Origin: a virus
Direction: 5' to 3' (one strand)
IMG/VR virus record: IMGVR_UViG_3300025849_000059
Coordinates: 1 to 48,653 of that record
DNA length: 48,653 nucleotides
Shown one piece after another: positions 36,369-44,015 of the stretch (positions within the stretch are counted from its first letter, which is position 1; each line of letters begins with the position of its first letter). A program made the position numbers and the translations under genes. The notes beneath the pieces are model-generated. The model did no database searches and was not told the DNA's origin. It saw only the letters and a list, made by a program, of their open reading frames with translations.

Positions 36369-36599
36369 ATGAGAAATAAAATAGATTTTAAAACCCTTGA
36401 AAAAATTAACAACGAAATTGGTGAGTTCGAAGTAGGACAAACCTTTGGAGGTGGAAATCCAGTCTATTTAAGATTTGGATATTGGAAACAAGTTGATATA
36501 GATAAATTAAATAATATCCTCAAGCCAATCAATAGAGTAGAAGAAGATTCTATTTATGATGATGATTGTGGTGACCAATTTAGTTATAAATTTCTATAA
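36369..36599 (+). CDS. Small unknown early protein
   Basis: This 76-residue protein starts 3 bases after the previous stop. Sequence features are IDFKTLEKINNEIGEFEVGQTFGGGNPVYLRFGYWKQ and an acidic Asp cluster (YDDDCGD) near the C-terminus. No family is recognised. Confidence 0.68.
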   Translation: MRNKIDFKTLEKINNEIGEFEVGQTFGGGNPVYLRFGYWKQVDIDKLNNILKPINRVEEDSIYDDDCGDQFSYKFL

Positions 36600-36602
36600 G
36601 TT

Positions 36603-36710
36603 ATGAAAGAACATTTAGTAGAATTAATGTTAGCAAATACTTCCTTTACCGAAGAAGAAATCGGTGAGATGGATAATTGGGAAATCCGAATGCATTTAGG
36701 TTATGAATGA
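36603..36710 (+). CDS. 35-residue unknown protein
   Basis: A short ORF starts 3 bases after the previous stop and overlaps the next start by 8 bases. It encodes MKEHLVELMLANTSFTEEE... and ends WEIRMHLGYE. Tight coupling on both sides and phage-like composition support it; function unknown. Confidence 0.6.
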   Translation: MKEHLVELMLANTSFTEEEIGEMDNWEIRMHLGYE

Positions 36711-36921
36711 ATTGGATTTACATGGTTTCACTCACGATGAAGCTTTATTTGTAGCAGAAGATTTTGTATTACAAGAATCTATAAATCCAATGTTTCAATG
36801 TAAAATCATTGTTGGAAATTCTTCTAAAATGAGTGGATTGGTAAAAGATATGTTAGATAGACATGATTTTAGATATTATATTCCAAGTTGGAATGTTGGT
36901 GAAATAATAATTTCAAATTAA
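36703..36921 (+). CDS. Stand-alone Smr-domain protein
   Basis: This 72-residue protein is little more than an Smr domain, the C-terminal nuclease-like fold of MutS2. Residues 3-8 are ELDLHG, the conserved LDLHG motif. CKIIVGNSSKMSGLVKDML is the second core region, where most Smr proteins have HGKG. The end FRYYIPSWNVGEIIIS fits the final strand. Smr domains bind or nick DNA/RNA and act on branched DNA or stalled ribosomes. The usual GxG is replaced by GNSS, so activity is uncertain. Confidence 0.75.
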   Translation: MNELDLHGFTHDEALFVAEDFVLQESINPMFQCKIIVGNSSKMSGLVKDMLDRHDFRYYIPSWNVGEIIISN

Positions 36922-36977
36922 ATGTTAGAATTTAATAGAAATATACCTTATAATAGTTTACCAAGGTAAATTATTAG

Positions 36978-36985
36978 TATATTTA
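36978..36985 (+). promoter_or_regulatory. Degenerate host-like promoter
   Basis: TATATTTACC resembles the other early -7 elements, but the TTTTCG flank and the exact -33 spacing are missing. It would serve the small Cys peptide gene at 37002. Confidence 0.35.
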
Positions 36986-37001
36986 CCCTCGTTAAGATTA
37001 T

Positions 37002-37088
37002 GTGAGTAATATGTACCCTTGTTTAAAATGTAAATGTGGTGGATGGTTCAAGCATAAAAAAGAATGTGAAAATAATTTGGATAATTAA
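37002..37088 (+). CDS. Small Cys-rich (zinc-ribbon-like) peptide
   Basis: The GTG at 37002 or ATG at 37011 opens a 28- or 25-residue ORF. It contains MYPCLKCKCGGWFKHKKEC: CxxC, CxC and a final C with a basic stretch. A small metal-binding peptide is possible. It lies between a degenerate promoter and the strong promoter at 37076. Function unknown. Confidence 0.5.
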   Translation: MSNMYPCLKCKCGGWFKHKKECENNLDN

Positions 37089-37107
37089 AAATAATTTCGT
37101 ATATTAG
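37076..37107 (+). promoter_or_regulatory. Host-like promoter (TTTGG - 24 - TATATTAG)
   Basis: TTTGG at 37076 is exactly 24 bases before TATATTAG at 37100, with the ATTTCG flank. It drives the nuclease and polymerase operon. Confidence 0.72.
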
Positions 37108-37126
37108 TAAAATAATAAAATAAAAG

Positions 37127-37639
37127 ATGATAGAAACACCTTTTTTCGATAATAGAGAAACTATTTTTCAATCTGTTCAATCAACTACTGTACATGAAAG
37201 TGGAAAGGCATTGGAACGTAGAGTGGCCAAATATTTAGATTCCATGAATATTCCATATAAATGGAACTCAAGTGGTATTGATTTTATAATTAATGGAGAT
37301 ATTCATGTAGAGTGTAAAGCTCAATCCCAAAATGGAACAATATCTGAAAAACTTCCCACCTGTGCACACAAGTACATAAAAAAATATAATCTACAAGGTG
37401 GTGATATTTACATTCTTCACCCATATTCTTCTATTGATAGGGTAGTTGGTGACCATTTTGAAACTTTAGAAAAAGTTTTTGATACTAAGATACATATTAT
37501 TGATTGGAAAGATTTTACCTATTTAATGAATGGGGGTAAGCTTGAACCAAGAAAACCATATTACTATGGTAAAGTTGGGGTTCAACTAACTGCACCATCT
37601 AATTTTTTACAAAACAAATTTTTTAAATGGAATAAATGA
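37127..37639 (+). CDS. PD-(D/E)XK nuclease-like protein
   Basis: This 170-residue protein has the PD-(D/E)XK core. Residues 49-64 read SGIDFIINGDIHVECK, giving Asp52 ... Glu62-x-Lys64, followed by AQSQNGTISEKLP. That ECKxQxxxGTxxEKLP sequence is typical of small phage and restriction-type nucleases of this fold. Glu30 in the helix ALERRVAKYLDS may be a further ligand. Possible roles are host DNA breakdown or recombination repair, or a homing-type function. The stop overlaps the next start (AAATGA). Confidence 0.75.
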   Translation: MIETPFFDNRETIFQSVQSTTVHESGKALERRVAKYLDSMNIPYKWNSSGIDFIINGDIHVECKAQSQNGTISEKLPTCAHKYIKKYNLQGGDIYILHPYSSIDRVVGDHFETLEKVFDTKIHIIDWKDFTYLMNGGKLEPRKPYYYGKVGVQLTAPSNFLQNKFFKWNK

Positions 37640-37773
37640 AGAAAACAGATTTAACACAGTTAGATGGAATGTATTATGTAGGGCACTTAATCGATATCGA
37701 TGGAAGTGGTTATGTAGATGAAGAAACTGCAGAACTAATCCTATTAGAATACAACGCAGGAGTTACTGAATGA
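37636..37773 (+). CDS. 45-residue protein coupled to nuclease and polymerase
   Basis: The ATG overlaps the nuclease stop and the stop overlaps the polymerase ATG (ATGA-type junctions both sides). It encodes MKKTDLTQLDGMYYVGHLID...DEETAELILLEYNAGVTE. The IDIDGSGYVDEETAELILLE stretch looks like a single EF-hand-like helix-loop-helix; this may be chance. No family is recognised. Confidence 0.65.
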   Translation: MKKTDLTQLDGMYYVGHLIDIDGSGYVDEETAELILLEYNAGVTE

Positions 37774-39026
37774 TTATAGTAGAAACTAATAAAGAGAAAG
37801 ACCAATTTCTCGAATATTGGAATAACGAAGAATCTAAGATTATTCCGATTTGGGAAGATTTGGATAGACATCCTATGAATAATGGGTTGTCATTTTTGTA
37901 TGTCCGATTCTCAAATTTAGATTTCATACTTCCTTTTAATCACAACGATTGTGAAAAGTTAGAAATAGATTTATCAACCTCGAATGAAACAAAGTGGATT
38001 TGGAACAAAAAAGGTTTCTTACAAACCGATATTCCTATAACTAATCTAAAAGATGTGCAAACTTCTTTATTCTTTGAGAAATTCCAATTATACGATATAC
38101 AATCCAAATTAGAGGTTCTAACGAACTTTTACTATCGTTTGGGTATAAGAGATGGTTTGGGTAAATCAATCCCTATAATGAAGTGGGGTGAGGTACTACG
38201 AGAGGTTGTTGGTGAGTGGGATATAAAACATACAAACAATTGGGTGGATGAAACGATGATTCCCCTCCTCTCAGATATCGAACGAAGTGGGATAAAGGTC
38301 GATAAGGAAAAATTTATTGATAGATGGCCTAATCACCAAAAGTCATTACTTTTAGAGAATGTATTCACCGAGTACAACCCATACACGATTACATCAAGAC
38401 CTTCCAATAGACATTTAGGTATTAATTATGGTGCATTAAACAAATCCGATGGTAGTAGGGATGTATTCGTTCCAAAGAAAGGAAAACTCTTCTTACAATT
38501 TGATTACGATGCTTATCATGTACGAATTATTGGTAAGTTGATTAAGTATAAGTTACCCGATACTTCGGTTCATCAATGGTTAGCAGACCAATATGGGTGT
38601 TCGTATGATGAGAGTAAAGGAAGAACGTTTAGAATCTTGTATGGGGGAGTATCCGATGAAGATAGAAAAATACCATTCTTTGATAAGGTAGATATGTTCA
38701 TTAGGAAGATGCAAGAAGAAGCAATCAAGAATGGGTATATCCAAACACCTAAAGGTAGAAGAATACCATTAGGATGGATTGAACAACCCAATGGACAGAA
38801 GTTCTTCAATTATATCCTCCAAGCGACTGAAACTGAATTTAATATTGAGGTAATGGAGAAGTTAAGAAAGTTGCAACTTCCTTTACCTATATTATATACC
38901 TATGATTCATTCTTATTTGAATTTGATGATTCTGAGGTTGAAACAATTAAATTGGTTAAGTCCGTTCTCGAAAGTTATGGGTTTCCAGTCAAAGCCGATT
39001 GGGGTAAGGATTATGGAGAGATTTAA
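37770..39026 (+). CDS. Compact family A DNA polymerase-like protein
   Basis: This 418-residue protein carries the family A polymerase palm and fingers. TITSRPSNRHLGINY (206-220) matches the TGRLSSxxPNLQN region. Motif A is DYDAYHVR (245-252). Motif B is K283-x3-F287-x3-Y291-G292. QATETEFNIEVMEKL matches the Q helix. Motif C is YTYDS with Asp379. Both catalytic Asp residues (245, 379) are present, but the motif A Glu is His250 and the motif C HDE is YDS. Residues ~25-60 (IPIWEDLDRHPMNNGLSFLY...LPFNHND) resemble the start of a 3'-5' exonuclease domain without its DxE. Overall it is far shorter than PolA or T7 polymerase. Confidence 0.82.
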   Translation: MIIVETNKEKDQFLEYWNNEESKIIPIWEDLDRHPMNNGLSFLYVRFSNLDFILPFNHNDCEKLEIDLSTSNETKWIWNKKGFLQTDIPITNLKDVQTSLFFEKFQLYDIQSKLEVLTNFYYRLGIRDGLGKSIPIMKWGEVLREVVGEWDIKHTNNWVDETMIPLLSDIERSGIKVDKEKFIDRWPNHQKSLLLENVFTEYNPYTITSRPSNRHLGINYGALNKSDGSRDVFVPKKGKLFLQFDYDAYHVRIIGKLIKYKLPDTSVHQWLADQYGCSYDESKGRTFRILYGGVSDEDRKIPFFDKVDMFIRKMQEEAIKNGYIQTPKGRRIPLGWIEQPNGQKFFNYILQATETEFNIEVMEKLRKLQLPLPILYTYDSFLFEFDDSEVETIKLVKSVLESYGFPVKADWGKDYGEI

Positions 39027-39035
39027 AACAACAAG

Positions 39036-39044
39036 ATATTTATA
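39036..39044 (+). promoter_or_regulatory. Late-promoter-like box ATATTTATA
   Basis: The box is in the 30-base gap before the sulfotransferase-like genes, suggesting this cassette is expressed late. Confidence 0.55.
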
Positions 39045-39056
39045 ATAAAACAAGTT

Positions 39057-39962
39057 ATGATAGGAATTCAAAATAAAGGAATTATTCTAGGGAAAAATCC
39101 TTTTTTCTCATTTAAGGCATTTATGGATAGTGAAAATTTCGTTATCACAGCACCTAAAGTTGGTTCTAGGTTTCTATTACAAGTTTTTGAAAAAAATGAA
39201 GTAAATTTTAAACTTCCCACTCACATACATTCAATAAGTGATTTAAAAGTAACTAGTTCTCAAGTCATTACTACTGGTAATTATAAATTAGATTATGATG
39301 TTGAGTTATATGAACAATCACTAAAAAATGAATGGAATAAAATTATAGATGGTAAATCAACCAAAACTTTAGTTTTTTTATATCGACATCCAATTGAAAG
39401 ATTTAAATCTGCAATAATACAAGATTTTGCAGGTTCTATTACTGAGGGTAGATATGATAATTTTTTTTACATAAAAGAACTTTTAGTAAATAAAGGATTT
39501 AGTGAAGAAAATGCTATGATGTTTATTGCACAGTTTGGACCAATATTAAGTAATAATACTGGTATGACAATAAGTCAAGATAGTGGATATCAACAACTTT
39601 ACATGCAAGTAGAAGATGCATTTAAGTATTTACTTAAAGTTTATACATCTCATGCTGTAAAAAATGGTACACATCATTATAATGATTATCTTTCAGTATT
39701 TGATACATTAGATAGACTTGGAATTGTAAAATATGGAATTTGTATAAATTTAGATACCAAAGGAGAACTAGAAAAATATTTTAAATCTTATTTTGAAAAA
39801 AGAGCTAATGTTCCTCAGATACATAGTAATTTAAAAAATGGAAAAGATTTAATAGAAAACCTACTTAGTGATAATAAATTTATTAGAGAAGGTCTCCACA
39901 AATATTTAAAAGAAGATTTAGTAATCTATTCAATATTGAATAGTAAAATCGATGGATTATAA
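39057..39962 (+). CDS. Sulfotransferase-like protein, copy 1
   Basis: This 301-residue protein has the two PAPS-binding signatures of sulfotransferases. ITAPKVGSRFLLQVF (30-44) stands for the 5'-phosphosulphate loop. FLYRHPIERFKSAI (107-120) stands for the 3'-phosphate site with Arg110 and Ser118. THHYNDYLSVFDTL near 205-220 is shared with the next gene. It is expected to move sulphate from PAPS to a sugar or protein hydroxyl. Its context next to glycosyltransferase-like genes suggests a sugar acceptor (inference). Its last codons overlap an ATG used by the next gene. Confidence 0.68.
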   Translation: MIGIQNKGIILGKNPFFSFKAFMDSENFVITAPKVGSRFLLQVFEKNEVNFKLPTHIHSISDLKVTSSQVITTGNYKLDYDVELYEQSLKNEWNKIIDGKSTKTLVFLYRHPIERFKSAIIQDFAGSITEGRYDNFFYIKELLVNKGFSEENAMMFIAQFGPILSNNTGMTISQDSGYQQLYMQVEDAFKYLLKVYTSHAVKNGTHHYNDYLSVFDTLDRLGIVKYGICINLDTKGELEKYFKSYFEKRANVPQIHSNLKNGKDLIENLLSDNKFIREGLHKYLKEDLVIYSILNSKIDGL

Positions 39963-39964
39963 AC
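39927..39964 (+). repeat. 38-bp exact repeat at the end of sulfotransferase copy 1
   Basis: This sequence is identical to 40792-40829. It covers the codons for YSILNSKIDGL, the stop and the start of the next reading frame. Confidence 0.9.
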
Positions 39965-40827
39965 AAATGAATCAAAAAAATCCTATTAAAATATTTGTAA
40001 ACAAAAAAAACTTTGTAATTACTGCACCAAAAGTTGCATCACGATTTTTACATCATGTTTTTGGTCATAATTCAATTGAGCCATTTTTTCCTAATGAAAT
40101 AAATTCAAAAGAAGATTTAAAATTATCATTCTACCCTCCACTCGATTTTACGATTAAAGATGGTTCTTTTGAAGAACGTTATAATACTGTATTAGTTGAC
40201 TGGGAAAATATTATTCATAAAAAATCAAATAAAAAATTCATAGTATTGTACAGAAATCCAATAGAAAGATTTAAATCAGCAGTAATACAAGATATTCAAT
40301 CTTCTTTTGATAATATGAAAAATTATTTTGAATTTGTGTGGCTAAAAACCATTATTTTAAATGGAGGATTTGATGAAGAAATTACCATGAATTTTATCTT
40401 GAATTTTTTACCACTGCATGAGAATAAAATACAAATAGATGGAGTGGATAACGAGCGGTATTCCATACTTTATAACCAAATTAAACCAGTATATAGCTAT
40501 TTACTGAAACTTTATATTGAAGGTGTTTTTAATCATAATACTCACCACTACACCAATTATTTAAAATTTATTTATGATTTAGCAAAAGATGAACTTATAT
40601 CTTATCCAACTTTTGTTAATATAGAAACAAAAAAAGATATACAAACAATTTTTAATCCTTCAACAACAGATAATGAAATTCCAAAATATTCTAATTCAGA
40701 TACAGGAAAGCTCCTTATTACAGAAATTCTTGAAAATGATTTAGAACTTAAAAATAAATTAAATGATTATCTAAAAGAAGATTTAAAAATTTATTCAATA
40801 TTGAATAGTAAAATCGATGGATTATAA
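39952..40827 (+). CDS. Sulfotransferase-like protein, copy 2
   Basis: This is a paralogue of the preceding gene (291 residues from the ATG at 39952; the ATG at 39967 gives 286 residues and is more likely biologically). Signatures are ITAPKVASRFLHHVF (about 23-37) and VLYRNPIERFKSA with Arg101 and Ser109, plus HHYTNYLKFIYDL. Overall similarity to copy 1 is clear but low, so the duplication is old or both were acquired separately. The DNA at the 3' end is nevertheless identical over 38 bp. Confidence 0.68.
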   Translation: MDYKQMNQKNPIKIFVNKKNFVITAPKVASRFLHHVFGHNSIEPFFPNEINSKEDLKLSFYPPLDFTIKDGSFEERYNTVLVDWENIIHKKSNKKFIVLYRNPIERFKSAVIQDIQSSFDNMKNYFEFVWLKTIILNGGFDEEITMNFILNFLPLHENKIQIDGVDNERYSILYNQIKPVYSYLLKLYIEGVFNHNTHHYTNYLKFIYDLAKDELISYPTFVNIETKKDIQTIFNPSTTDNEIPKYSNSDTGKLLITEILENDLELKNKLNDYLKEDLKIYSILNSKIDGL

Positions 40828-40829
40828 AC
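40792..40829 (+). repeat. 38-bp exact repeat at the end of sulfotransferase copy 2
   Basis: This is the partner of 39927-39964. Both copies end YSILNSKIDGL and overlap a downstream ATGGATTATAAA. Confidence 0.9.
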
Positions 40830-42130
40830 TCTACATACATCATCACTACACTTACGAATTATTTTGGTATTTTTGTCATGGTTTAGATATAAATCCAAAC
40901 GATGTACCTGTTTGGTTTAAACTTAATCAATATAATAAAAATATTAAAATAGACCATGATGTTATAATCGATTCATCTTATAAAGGTAAGACTATACAGA
41001 TAATTTTTTGTTTTGATAATCATTGGGATAAGTTAGATGGATTTCATCTTTTAGATTATTCCATTTCTCTTTTAGAAAATAATACTGTTGGTGATAGGGG
41101 ATTTAATGCAAATGATATGTTAAAAAAAGCTGCAGATTTCAGAACATTTTTAAACGAAAAAGCTAAAATCTTACAAAATAGATTACACTTTATGTATATT
41201 GATTGGGAAGGTCATGATGCATATAATCAAGAAGGTTGGGCAAAGAGAGTTAATAAGAATGTAGAATTTTTTGTTGATGAAACTTATACAATAAATAAAA
41301 AACCAAAAAACTCAAATTTCGTATTTACTAATTTATTTTGGTCTTTTATATATCCAAACACTTTAGGAATACGAGAATATTATTTTTTTCATGATTATTT
41401 GAAATACAAAAATGATTACAAATATAAAATAAATATTCCAGCAAGAAGAGTATATGGTATAAAAAAAGATGTAATACAAGAAGTCTTATCACTAAATAAC
41501 CCAAATATTAATTGTACTCGAAGTTCTTTTCACGAAAGTAAACAGTATCATCTTGCAGGAAAGGGTGAAATGGGTATTCCTTTTAAAGAAGAAAATTATA
41601 TACAAAAAAGAGGATATGGTATTCACGATTGGGGTGGTGAATGGAATGATAACAATATGAATGAAAATATGTGGAAAATGTTTGGTATCTCAGAGGTAGT
41701 AACTTTATTTGAAGTATCTGCAAAATATATGGCAGAACAAGCATTATCCCAAAACAATGACAAAATACCAGATTGGATGCACCCCGGTGATTCAATGTTA
41801 ACTGAAAAAACTATTTCTCATATTTTAGTTGGTAAACCATTTATTCCTCAACACTATGATACAATCGAATTTTTAAATAATATATTAAAACAATATAATT
41901 CTAAGATTGTAGAATATCCACTAGAAAAATATGATACTGTATATGATGTTATACCATTTTTAGATGATATAACTCGTGATGATAAAAAGTGGAAAGTTTT
42001 TACAGATAAACTTAAACTTTATGTTGAAAATTTAAGAACAGAACTTGTAAAATTATGTAGCAACAACAATTCTTATCTTGATTTTTTAATCAAAAAACAA
42101 TTACCAAGTACAAAAGATTTTCTTTTATGA
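40817..42130 (+). CDS. Glycosyltransferase-like protein, copy 1
   Basis: This 437-residue protein starts within the end of the previous gene (11-base overlap) with MDYKLYIHHHYTYELFWYF. Near residues 330-345 it has LTEKTISHILVGKPFIPQHY. That T-E-K...GKPFI pattern is typical of the nucleotide-sugar binding C-domain of exostosin- and fucosyltransferase-like enzymes. RGYGIHDWGGEWNDNN lies about 60 residues before it. No DxD motif is obvious. The assignment is tentative; a sugar-related role fits the neighbouring sulfotransferase-like genes. Confidence 0.5.
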   Translation: MDYKLYIHHHYTYELFWYFCHGLDINPNDVPVWFKLNQYNKNIKIDHDVIIDSSYKGKTIQIIFCFDNHWDKLDGFHLLDYSISLLENNTVGDRGFNANDMLKKAADFRTFLNEKAKILQNRLHFMYIDWEGHDAYNQEGWAKRVNKNVEFFVDETYTINKKPKNSNFVFTNLFWSFIYPNTLGIREYYFFHDYLKYKNDYKYKINIPARRVYGIKKDVIQEVLSLNNPNINCTRSSFHESKQYHLAGKGEMGIPFKEENYIQKRGYGIHDWGGEWNDNNMNENMWKMFGISEVVTLFEVSAKYMAEQALSQNNDKIPDWMHPGDSMLTEKTISHILVGKPFIPQHYDTIEFLNNILKQYNSKIVEYPLEKYDTVYDVIPFLDDITRDDKKWKVFTDKLKLYVENLRTELVKLCSNNNSYLDFLIKKQLPSTKDFLL

Positions 42131-43347
42131 ATTTATATATCCACCACAAATATAACTCAGAAATATTTTGGTATCTATTTCATGGAGTAGATGTTAATTT
42201 AGATGATATACCATATCCTGTCCTTAATATTAGAGAAAAGAATATCTATGTAAATTTTGAATACAAAAACCAAAAATTTAATGCTATATTTTGTGATGAT
42301 AGGTTGTGGGATAAAAAGGATGGTAGACATATAATAGACACCCACTTATATCAGTTACAAAAAGGCTTAATAAATAATAGAGGTTGGAATGATTATTTTA
42401 TTCATAATCATTTGGTAGATTTTAATGTTAACATAAAAAAACATTCTAAAAGATTAGGTAAAAAATTAGATATGTTTTTGATTGATTGGGAAGGTATTGG
42501 TTTTTTAGAAAAGTATAAAATTTTAGATTATCAACAAAATAATTTATTTTTAGATGAATATATATTAAATACAAAATTTACAAACTACCCAACGACACAA
42601 ATACTTTCATCTTTTTTATATACAAATGGTTTGAACTTTAGAGATTTTTATTATTTTAGTGATTTTTTAAAACTTAAAAAAGACCATCATTATAAATTAC
42701 ATTATGCGGTTAGGAGACCAACTGATAAAAAAATAAAAAATATAGAAACATTAAACCAAATAAAATCTGATAATTTTATTATTACCTACTCATCATATAT
42801 AAACACACATGATAATGATGATATAAAATATAGAAAAATAGCTGATTTTTTTGAAAAGAATGTTATATCAAAGTTTAAAGATGATGCAGTTTTCAATAAA
42901 AGAAAATATGGTATCCATAATTTTGGTGAAGAAACTAACAATAATAACACACGAGAAATGTTGTGGAAAGTATTACCATTTTCAGAAGTAGAGATACTTG
43001 ATGAGTATATAGAAGATGGATTTATAACAGAAAAGTTATTTTTAAGAATACTAGCAGAAAAACCTTTTATTCCTACGAACATCGAAGCAGTAAAGTTTTA
43101 TGAAAATATTTGTAAAAAATATAACCAACCAATTGCAGAATATCCTTTAGAATATAAAACTTTAGATGATATAGTTGATAAATTGGATGAATATATCAAT
43201 GATGAAGAAAAATGGGAAGAATTGGTAAACAATATTACAAATTGGGTAAAATCATTAAAAACCTCAATTATAAAGATATTAGATAATAATAATTCATACT
43301 TAGATTTTGTTATAAATGATGTACCAACCAAAAAGCATACTATCTAA
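42127..43347 (+). CDS. Glycosyltransferase-like protein, copy 2
   Basis: This 406-residue paralogue of the previous protein overlaps its stop by 4 bases (ATGA). Shared features are NLYIHHKYNSEIFWYLFHGVD at the N-terminus, FLIDWEG, RKYGIHNFGEETNNNN, ITEKLFLRILAEKPFIPTN and the C-terminal NNNSYLDFVI. The conserved ITEK...EKPFIP block supports a GT-B-like C-domain. It ends the four-gene cassette and is followed by a late-type promoter box. Confidence 0.5.
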   Translation: MNLYIHHKYNSEIFWYLFHGVDVNLDDIPYPVLNIREKNIYVNFEYKNQKFNAIFCDDRLWDKKDGRHIIDTHLYQLQKGLINNRGWNDYFIHNHLVDFNVNIKKHSKRLGKKLDMFLIDWEGIGFLEKYKILDYQQNNLFLDEYILNTKFTNYPTTQILSSFLYTNGLNFRDFYYFSDFLKLKKDHHYKLHYAVRRPTDKKIKNIETLNQIKSDNFIITYSSYINTHDNDDIKYRKIADFFEKNVISKFKDDAVFNKRKYGIHNFGEETNNNNTREMLWKVLPFSEVEILDEYIEDGFITEKLFLRILAEKPFIPTNIEAVKFYENICKKYNQPIAEYPLEYKTLDDIVDKLDEYINDEEKWEELVNNITNWVKSLKTSIIKILDNNNSYLDFVINDVPTKKHTI

Positions 43348-43355
43348 TATTTATA
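43347..43355 (+). promoter_or_regulatory. Late-promoter-like box ATATTTATA
   Basis: The box overlaps the stop of the glycosyltransferase-like gene, 25 bases before the lipoprotein nuclease start. Confidence 0.55.
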
Positions 43356-43380
43356 TACTGACACAATTATAGAAAAATTT

Positions 43381-44001
43381 ATGAAAAAATTTATATCGTT
43401 ACTTGCACTATTAATAGTAGCATGTACTGCAGAGGGGTTTACTCCTCCAAGTGAAATCCCTAATCAAGAAGATAGAAGGGAATCAGTAATAGTTGAAACT
43501 GATATTTTTAAAGTAAACTACTCAGAAGTTTTAGAACAGCCATTATGGGTTGAGTACACAGTTCAATGTCCACTACCAGGAGTTGATAGAGGTTCTATGG
43601 ATTTTTGGGAACCAGAGGATGTAATTACATCAGATGATGATGATTATTATTCAAACGTATGGGATAAAGGACATATGGCACCAGCAGCAGCATTTAACTG
43701 TACAACAGAAATGTTAAAGAAAACATTTAACTTTCTTAATTCTGCTCTACAACACGAAACACTTAATAGAGGTGTGTGGAATCATTTAGAAGGATTCGAA
43801 AGAAACTTAGCAAATTTTTACCAAGTTGATGTAAGAATAGAAGTACTTTTCGATGATGAACCACAAAAAGTTAGTGGTGGTGCTTCAATCCCAAAAGGAT
43901 TCAAAAAGATATTAACGTTTGATGATAGAGAAGTTGTATTTGAATTTCCAAACGTAGATACAAGTGGAACTCATTGGACCGATTACCTAGTAAGTAAGTA
44001 A
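43381..44001 (+). CDS. DNA/RNA non-specific endonuclease (NUC-type) with lipoprotein signal
   Basis: This 206-residue protein begins MKKFISLLALLIVAC: a basic start, a hydrophobic stretch and the lipobox IVAC, predicting export and lipid attachment at Cys15. The core matches the Serratia-type beta-beta-alpha-metal nuclease. VWDKGHMAPAAAF (93-105) has the DRGH motif as DKGH with His98. The metal-site region follows as LNSALQHETLNRGVWNHLE, with Asn129 and Glu137. The product should degrade DNA/RNA outside the cytoplasm, probably in the periplasm or at the surface. A secreted lipoprotein nuclease is unusual for a phage. Confidence 0.82.
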   Translation: MKKFISLLALLIVACTAEGFTPPSEIPNQEDRRESVIVETDIFKVNYSEVLEQPLWVEYTVQCPLPGVDRGSMDFWEPEDVITSDDDDYYSNVWDKGHMAPAAAFNCTTEMLKKTFNFLNSALQHETLNRGVWNHLEGFERNLANFYQVDVRIEVLFDDEPQKVSGGASIPKGFKKILTFDDREVVFEFPNVDTSGTHWTDYLVSK

Positions 44002-44004
44002 ACT

Positions 44005-44014
44005 TATATTTATA
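44005..44014 (+). promoter_or_regulatory. Late-promoter-like box TATATTTATA
   Basis: The box ends one base before the ATG of the next gene. If it works as a -10 box, transcription would start inside the coding region, so either the true start is further down or the gene is read from upstream. Confidence 0.45.
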
Positions 44015-44015
44015 C

